Source of the DNA: Druceiella hillmani
Taxonomy: Eukaryota > Arthropoda > Insecta > Lepidoptera > Hepialidae
NCBI GenBank assembly: GCA_039881145.1
Contig: JAYKKI010000038.1
Span: 3,173,001-3,237,000, forward strand
Length of the DNA stretch: 64,000 nt
Direction of reading: 5' to 3'
Part shown: positions 60,170 through 64,000 of the stretch, in pieces
How the letters are laid out: each line of letters begins with the position of its first letter
Numbering within the stretch: the first letter of the stretch is position 1
Translations under genes and position numbers: made by a program
Notes under the pieces: model-generated
Told to the model about the DNA's origin: nothing
Seen by the model: the letters and a program-made list of their open reading frames with translations, nothing else
Database searches by the model: none

Positions 60170-62640
60170 CCATCGTTACTCAACCTGGGGGTAGCGACCC
60201 GTTATAAAGGGAAGGTCGCATTCAGCTATAAAGCGAGTTTAGGTATAAAAGAGGGTCGTCAATCAGTGCAAAAAATAACAGCAATATACGAAGCATTTTT
60301 TTATTAAATAAATTGTAATCAAGTATTGCAAAATGGAATATTACCAGAAAAAGAGAACATAATAAAATAAACTAGTAGCCTATTACAAACAATACTTGTC
60401 GTACAAACAATTATTGTTTGAAATAATTAATCACTAATTCTTAATATTGATGGTCGACTTTGTTTTTCATTTAAAAGTTTTTTTTATATATGCATTATTA
60501 TTCCTAAAATATTTGCTAAAGATACACACTTCACAATATCGTGCAAGCCCAAAGTTATCTAGTATATCTTTGCAGAGTATTGTTGACAGATATTTCAATT
60601 AGTTGGTTGGTAGTCTCAACAAGTAATTTGACAGCTGCAACAACATTTTCATAGACTCAGAACCCATTTTTTGGAAAAAACCTCATTGTCATAAGAAAAA
60701 ACATCGTGGAGCGGTCTTGGTCAGCATGTAGTATTGTCATGAGTGGCCTTTGTTTCTCACCTCACTATGCCTCTCCATCTCTCCCTATTTGTCGTCGCCC
60801 TGTTGCACTCGAAACAGGAGACCGCCTACAGCAGACTTGATCTGGTCTATCCACCGCATCGACGACCTCCCACATGGTCTAGTGCCTTCTACTCTTCCCT
60901 GTACAATAATGCGCTCTATGGAGCAACTATCAAGAACAAGTGTTGATAGATGTTGCTTAATGCCAGATTCTTAAAGTATAGAGACATTCGTTCGGAACTC
61001 AATCCATGATATCCTAAGCATTTTTCTCCAGCAACACATTTTCAGATCGTCTATTTTGTTCTTCTCAAGTATTCGTAGCATCCACGTCTCTGTGGCGTAG
61101 AGAAATATGGGGAACACCTAAGTTCGAACGAGTCCCGTCTTAGTGGCCTTGCTAATGTTTCGGTCCCTCCATATTTTTTTCAATTTGCCCATAGTATATT
61201 TTGTCATCACCATACTTCTTCTCACCTCATCCATGCATCCGCCATTGTTAGAGATCAATGCTCCAAGACATACATATGACTGAACTACTTCGCAATTCGC
61301 TATTTGAGTGTCTTCGGGCGAGTTGTTGTTGGCATGGTCAACTATCATCATTTTTGTTTTGCTGCAATTGATTTTTAAACCAAATTTGAGGCTTATATGC
61401 TCCATTTAGAGAAGTAAGTTACACATGTGGTGTGCATTAGAAGCAAACAAGTTGGTGTTATCTGTGTGGCACAAGGTCAATATTTTGTAGACACCCATGC
61501 CAACGCCGTCTAGTACTCATTATGAGCTTAGTCTAGTACTCATTATCGCCTAGTTCTCATTATGAGCTTGGTGTAAACATTGAACAGTAGTGGAGATATT
61601 ATACACCTTTGACGAACGCCAGTACTATGATGAAAATTGTCTGCTAAGTTGTCATCTATCCGTACTCATGCTATTTCTTATTTATAAAGTTGTTTCAGAA
61701 GATGTATGAGATGTTTTGGCATTCCCATTTCAAGTAGTGTTCTCCATAGTTTGGCCATTTCACTGAATCAAAAGTCTTGGAGAAGTCAACAAACCAGATA
61801 TAGGTTAGTTTATTGAACTGTTGAGCCTTCTCGATGATCTGTGAACTATAAGAATGAGTACCCTTCCCTCTGATGAAACCAGCCTGTTTTGTAGCGATTT
61901 CCCTAGAAAAGTAAGTCTTCACTCATTCATTCAAGACGTGCAACATGATTTTGCTTGCGTGTGAGATAAGGGCAAAAAGTCGGTAGTTGTTTCACTTCTT
62001 GGTTAAGTCCTTTTTATATATAGTATGAACCCATTCTTTTGGCCACGTTCCTGTCTGCCATATTCTGTTGCATATGGTGTTGAAGACAGTTACGGTTTCT
62101 ATAGGAATCGCATCTTTATCAAAGGCTTTTTCATTTTTCCGACGCTTAATTGTGACTTTAACTTCCGACTTAAGAATGTTCAGTTCAAATTCTTCTTCAC
62201 CAGGCTGTGTGAAAGCGTACAATCTAAATACTATGCTTCTTGATGAAGACGTTGGTTTTGTCATTAATAAAATGTTTTTGTTACAACGTTGCTGAATTGT
62301 ATTCAAATGATGAAAAAATATGTCACTTAAGTAAGCTAACATTAATAAGGAACCTTTGTCATGTAAAAACTCTGCAAATGAGCTATTTTTGTCTGTAAAA
62401 AAGATTTTCAGTTCGTTTTACAATTCAAAAAGCCTTGTTAGAATTTTTCTTCTCAACAACCCTCTGATGTCAGTATGGAACTGATCTACAAAATTACCAG
62501 TAACAGTGCTTGTGGCGAGTGAATATTCGCTCTCACATTAGTAATGTAAAACTTTGATAAAAATGAAATCATAGTGAGAGGGTTCGCAAGGATTTTTACT
62601 AAACTTTTTGGGTTTTTATTGGGTTGCGGTACTAAATAGG
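60170..62640 (-). mobile_element. ZBED5/Buster-like hAT remnant, interrupted by an RTE LINE
   Basis: Minus strand. Coding residue at 62270-62520: LRRKILTRLFEL, then NELKIFFTDKNSSFAEFLHD, then LLMLAYLSDIFFHHLNTIQQ, matching the block VRWLSRGKVLxRxFEL...FL...LAYLxDIFxxLNxLNxxLQG in ZBED5-type transposases. At 60178-60240 the sequence CAACCTGGGGGTAGCGACCC and a following GGTCGCATTC resembles the end of a hAT of this group. A degenerate later block may lie near 60560-60600. The RTE fragment 60700-62260 separates them, so it probably inserted into this element. Confidence 0.6.
60700..62260 (-). pseudogene. RTE/BovB-like LINE remnant in GOPC intron 2
   Basis: Minus-strand fragments in protein order: ILKSEVKVTIKRRKNEKAFD...IPIE and RIWQTGTWPKEWVHTIYKKD (62000-62200); KQAGFIRGKGTHS...IIEKAQQF...WFVDFSKTFDSV (61750-61900); then MEHISLKFGLKINCSKTKMM and VVQSYVCLGALISNNGGCMD...[14 protein letters not shown] (61130-61405); and, in another frame, ETWMLRILEKNKIDDLKMCC-type sequence with NVSIL (61000-61090). 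This is the RTE layout. The catalytic YADD region between 61405 and 61690 is degenerate (tandem copies of CTAGTACTCATTAT there). Opposite in sense to GOPC, and a relative of the 54640-55975 copy. Confidence 0.8.
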
Positions 62641-62699
62641 TTGAGAAACAATGTACTAAGCATTTCTTCCTCAAAGAAATTCATATGTGGTTAAAGTAG

Positions 62700-63544
62700 A
62701 ACTTGAGATATGGAAAACAGTGAACAGCGAATTTCTCCAAAGTTTTCTTTGGATATTATAACTAAACTTAGATATTAATGTTAATTCTTGGACATTGATG
62801 TAAAATTTTTTGATACTAAATCAATCCGTTGCAAAGTTATACATTGCTACAGTTCTGGCTCCAATACCTGTTTCTACTGCCATTCCACAGATGACATTTT
62901 TTATTCGAGGGGAGAGTAGGTTGAATGGTTTTGAATGAATATTCACTGCTATGTATTACGTCAAATTATACATCTTCTCAGAAATAAACAGAAGATTATA
63001 AATATTTCTACGATCATTTTGTAAAAAAATGTTTTACTTTACATATTTTTATTTGAATACTCTTGTTATACTTCTATGTATGTGTTTTATGTGTGCTTAT
63101 TTTATTTCACCAACCTCCCCAAAATCAAATCTTTGCTAGGTCTATGCTTTCTCGGTGATATAATACAAACAGTAAGTCAGTTTTAATTTTTGAATATAGT
63201 ATTTATACAATAAACAATTATTATTTACATTATTCCAATAATATTGTTTTTCCACTTATCAATAATTTATACTTTTGATATGTATTTAATTGTTTTGTGA
63301 ATATAAAGTTAAATAAGACATAATGATGAAAAGGTAATATGTACATACATAATAATGTATCTACGATAGCATTGTCTTTTTTCACAAAATCTATGATTTT
63401 GATTTCTTTTGAACACTTCTGCTGTGCATATTAAATTTGTAGTTCTCATTGCATTTTAACTAGAATCTCGTCATAATTACTGTGTATGTAAAACTGTTTG
63501 TTAAAAATATAACTTTTTGTGAACATTTATGGCCTTCGTTCAAA
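62700..63544. other. No gene seen
   Basis: AT-rich sequence of GOPC intron 2. May contain unrecognisable 5' parts of the hAT remnant. Confidence 0.4.
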
Positions 63545-63790
63545 GACGATATTGTGAATCGTTCTGCAGCTTCTTCTTATTCGACAATTTCCTTTTGAAC
63601 TTCAAGTACAATATCATCTTCAGTAGCTGATAGACAGATAGCAATAGAGTTATCCACATCAATAAACTCCTCTACTTTAGTAGTTGATAAAATTGGTCGA
63701 AGATTTTGAGCTAATTGAGGCAAAGAAATGTTTCCTTCATCATTGTCTACATTTGAGGATATTGTTAAGAGGTGTTTAAATCCTACATGC
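63545..63790 (-). pseudogene. Possible pogo/Tigger-like transposase C-terminal fragment
   Basis: Minus-strand reading NISLPQLAQNLRPILSTTKV then EEFIDVDNSIAICLSATEDD then IVLEVQKEIVE resembles the acidic C-terminal tail of Tigger/jerky-type transposases (..YIxIDxxxxTxxxxTDEDIV..). There is one stop near the end. It abuts repeat R copy 3. Weak evidence. Confidence 0.35.
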
Positions 63791-64000
63791 TTAGAATATG
63801 GAGTAATCCAAAAGGTGCATACTCACAAATCTCTTTGCGGCTGCCTGAAGCCAAAAATCTTTTTTCCCTCCACTGCGCTCCTTCTACTAGAGCCCCACCC
63901 TATGTGCACAGTTTTACCAGCAGTACAAATTTACCCACCAACTTTGGGAAATGGTACGCATGTAAATATATCTGCTTGCGGCAGTATGATACACATTTGC
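63789..64000 (-). repeat. Repeat family R, copy 3, cut by the window edge
   Basis: Starts CTTAGAATATGGAGTAATCC and continues with the same order of phrases as copies 1 and 2 (AAGCCAAAAATC, CACTGCGCTCC, AATTTACCCACCAACTT, TCTGCTTGCGGCAGTA). Same orientation as copy 1. The THAP-bearing end would lie beyond 64000. Confidence 0.85.

Overview
This is an AT-rich animal nuclear sequence, most likely from an insect or other arthropod. It has intron-split host genes with GT/AG junctions, long (TA)n microsatellites, and a dense mix of mariner, Tc1, pogo, hAT, P-like (THAP-type) and non-LTR elements. There are no bacterial operons, no CRISPR array, and no tRNA or rRNA gene that I can see. I cannot name the species.

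Host genes. Three are recognisable from protein similarity. (1) VTA1/LIP5 lies on the minus strand: exon 1 is 4316-4496, exon 2 is 1734-1884, and the rest is off the left edge. (2) Rheb lies on the plus strand with five exons between 6238 and 12274. They splice into a complete 182-residue GTPase with a C-terminal CVLC prenylation box. VTA1 and Rheb are head to head, about 1.7 kb apart. (3) GOPC/PIST lies on the plus strand: exon 1 is 52855-52942, exon 2 is 56871-56998, and later exons are beyond the right edge. The genes touch endosomal sorting (VTA1-VPS4), TORC1 activation at the lysosome (Rheb) and Golgi/trans-Golgi PDZ trafficking (GOPC). Nothing in the sequence shows that they act together.

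Transposon layout. The Rheb introns hold an hAT-like C-terminal remnant (8385-8900, with an inverted partial copy at 5285-5535), a Tc1 remnant (9780-10035) and a decayed mariner (10245-11200). Two fold-back elements (6604-6780 and 13005-13241) sit in Rheb intron 2 and at its 3' end. A complete but broken mariner, with terminal repeats and a TA duplication, occupies 15682-16972. From 19.5 to 31 kb there is a decayed DUF4371-type hAT, a probable P-like fragment and several unassigned dispersed repeats. A diverged tandem array fills 31.9-33.2 kb.

The stretch 33.9-51.9 kb is the densest. It contains a repeat family R that carries a THAP-type zinc-finger start (33940-34912; 48020-48966 plus 51804-51880; 63789 to the right edge). 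A pogo element (34915-37685) follows, then a nearly intact hAT (coding 38352-40339, one frameshift). Next is a Jockey/Daphne-like LINE (41275-44580) with a younger I-like LINE nested in it (41472-43610, 13-bp target duplication). P-like transposase fragments lie at 44.8-47.1 kb. A ZBED-type hAT (48967-51803) is inserted into R with an 8-bp duplication. The GOPC introns hold an RTE/BovB-like LINE (54640-55975) and an RTE/BovB-like LINE (60700-62260) that appears nested inside a ZBED5/Buster-like hAT remnant.

A second theme is the number of long, near-perfect short-loop inverted repeats (17-35 bp stems) scattered through non-coding DNA. They look like products of local template switching or of very small fold-back elements.
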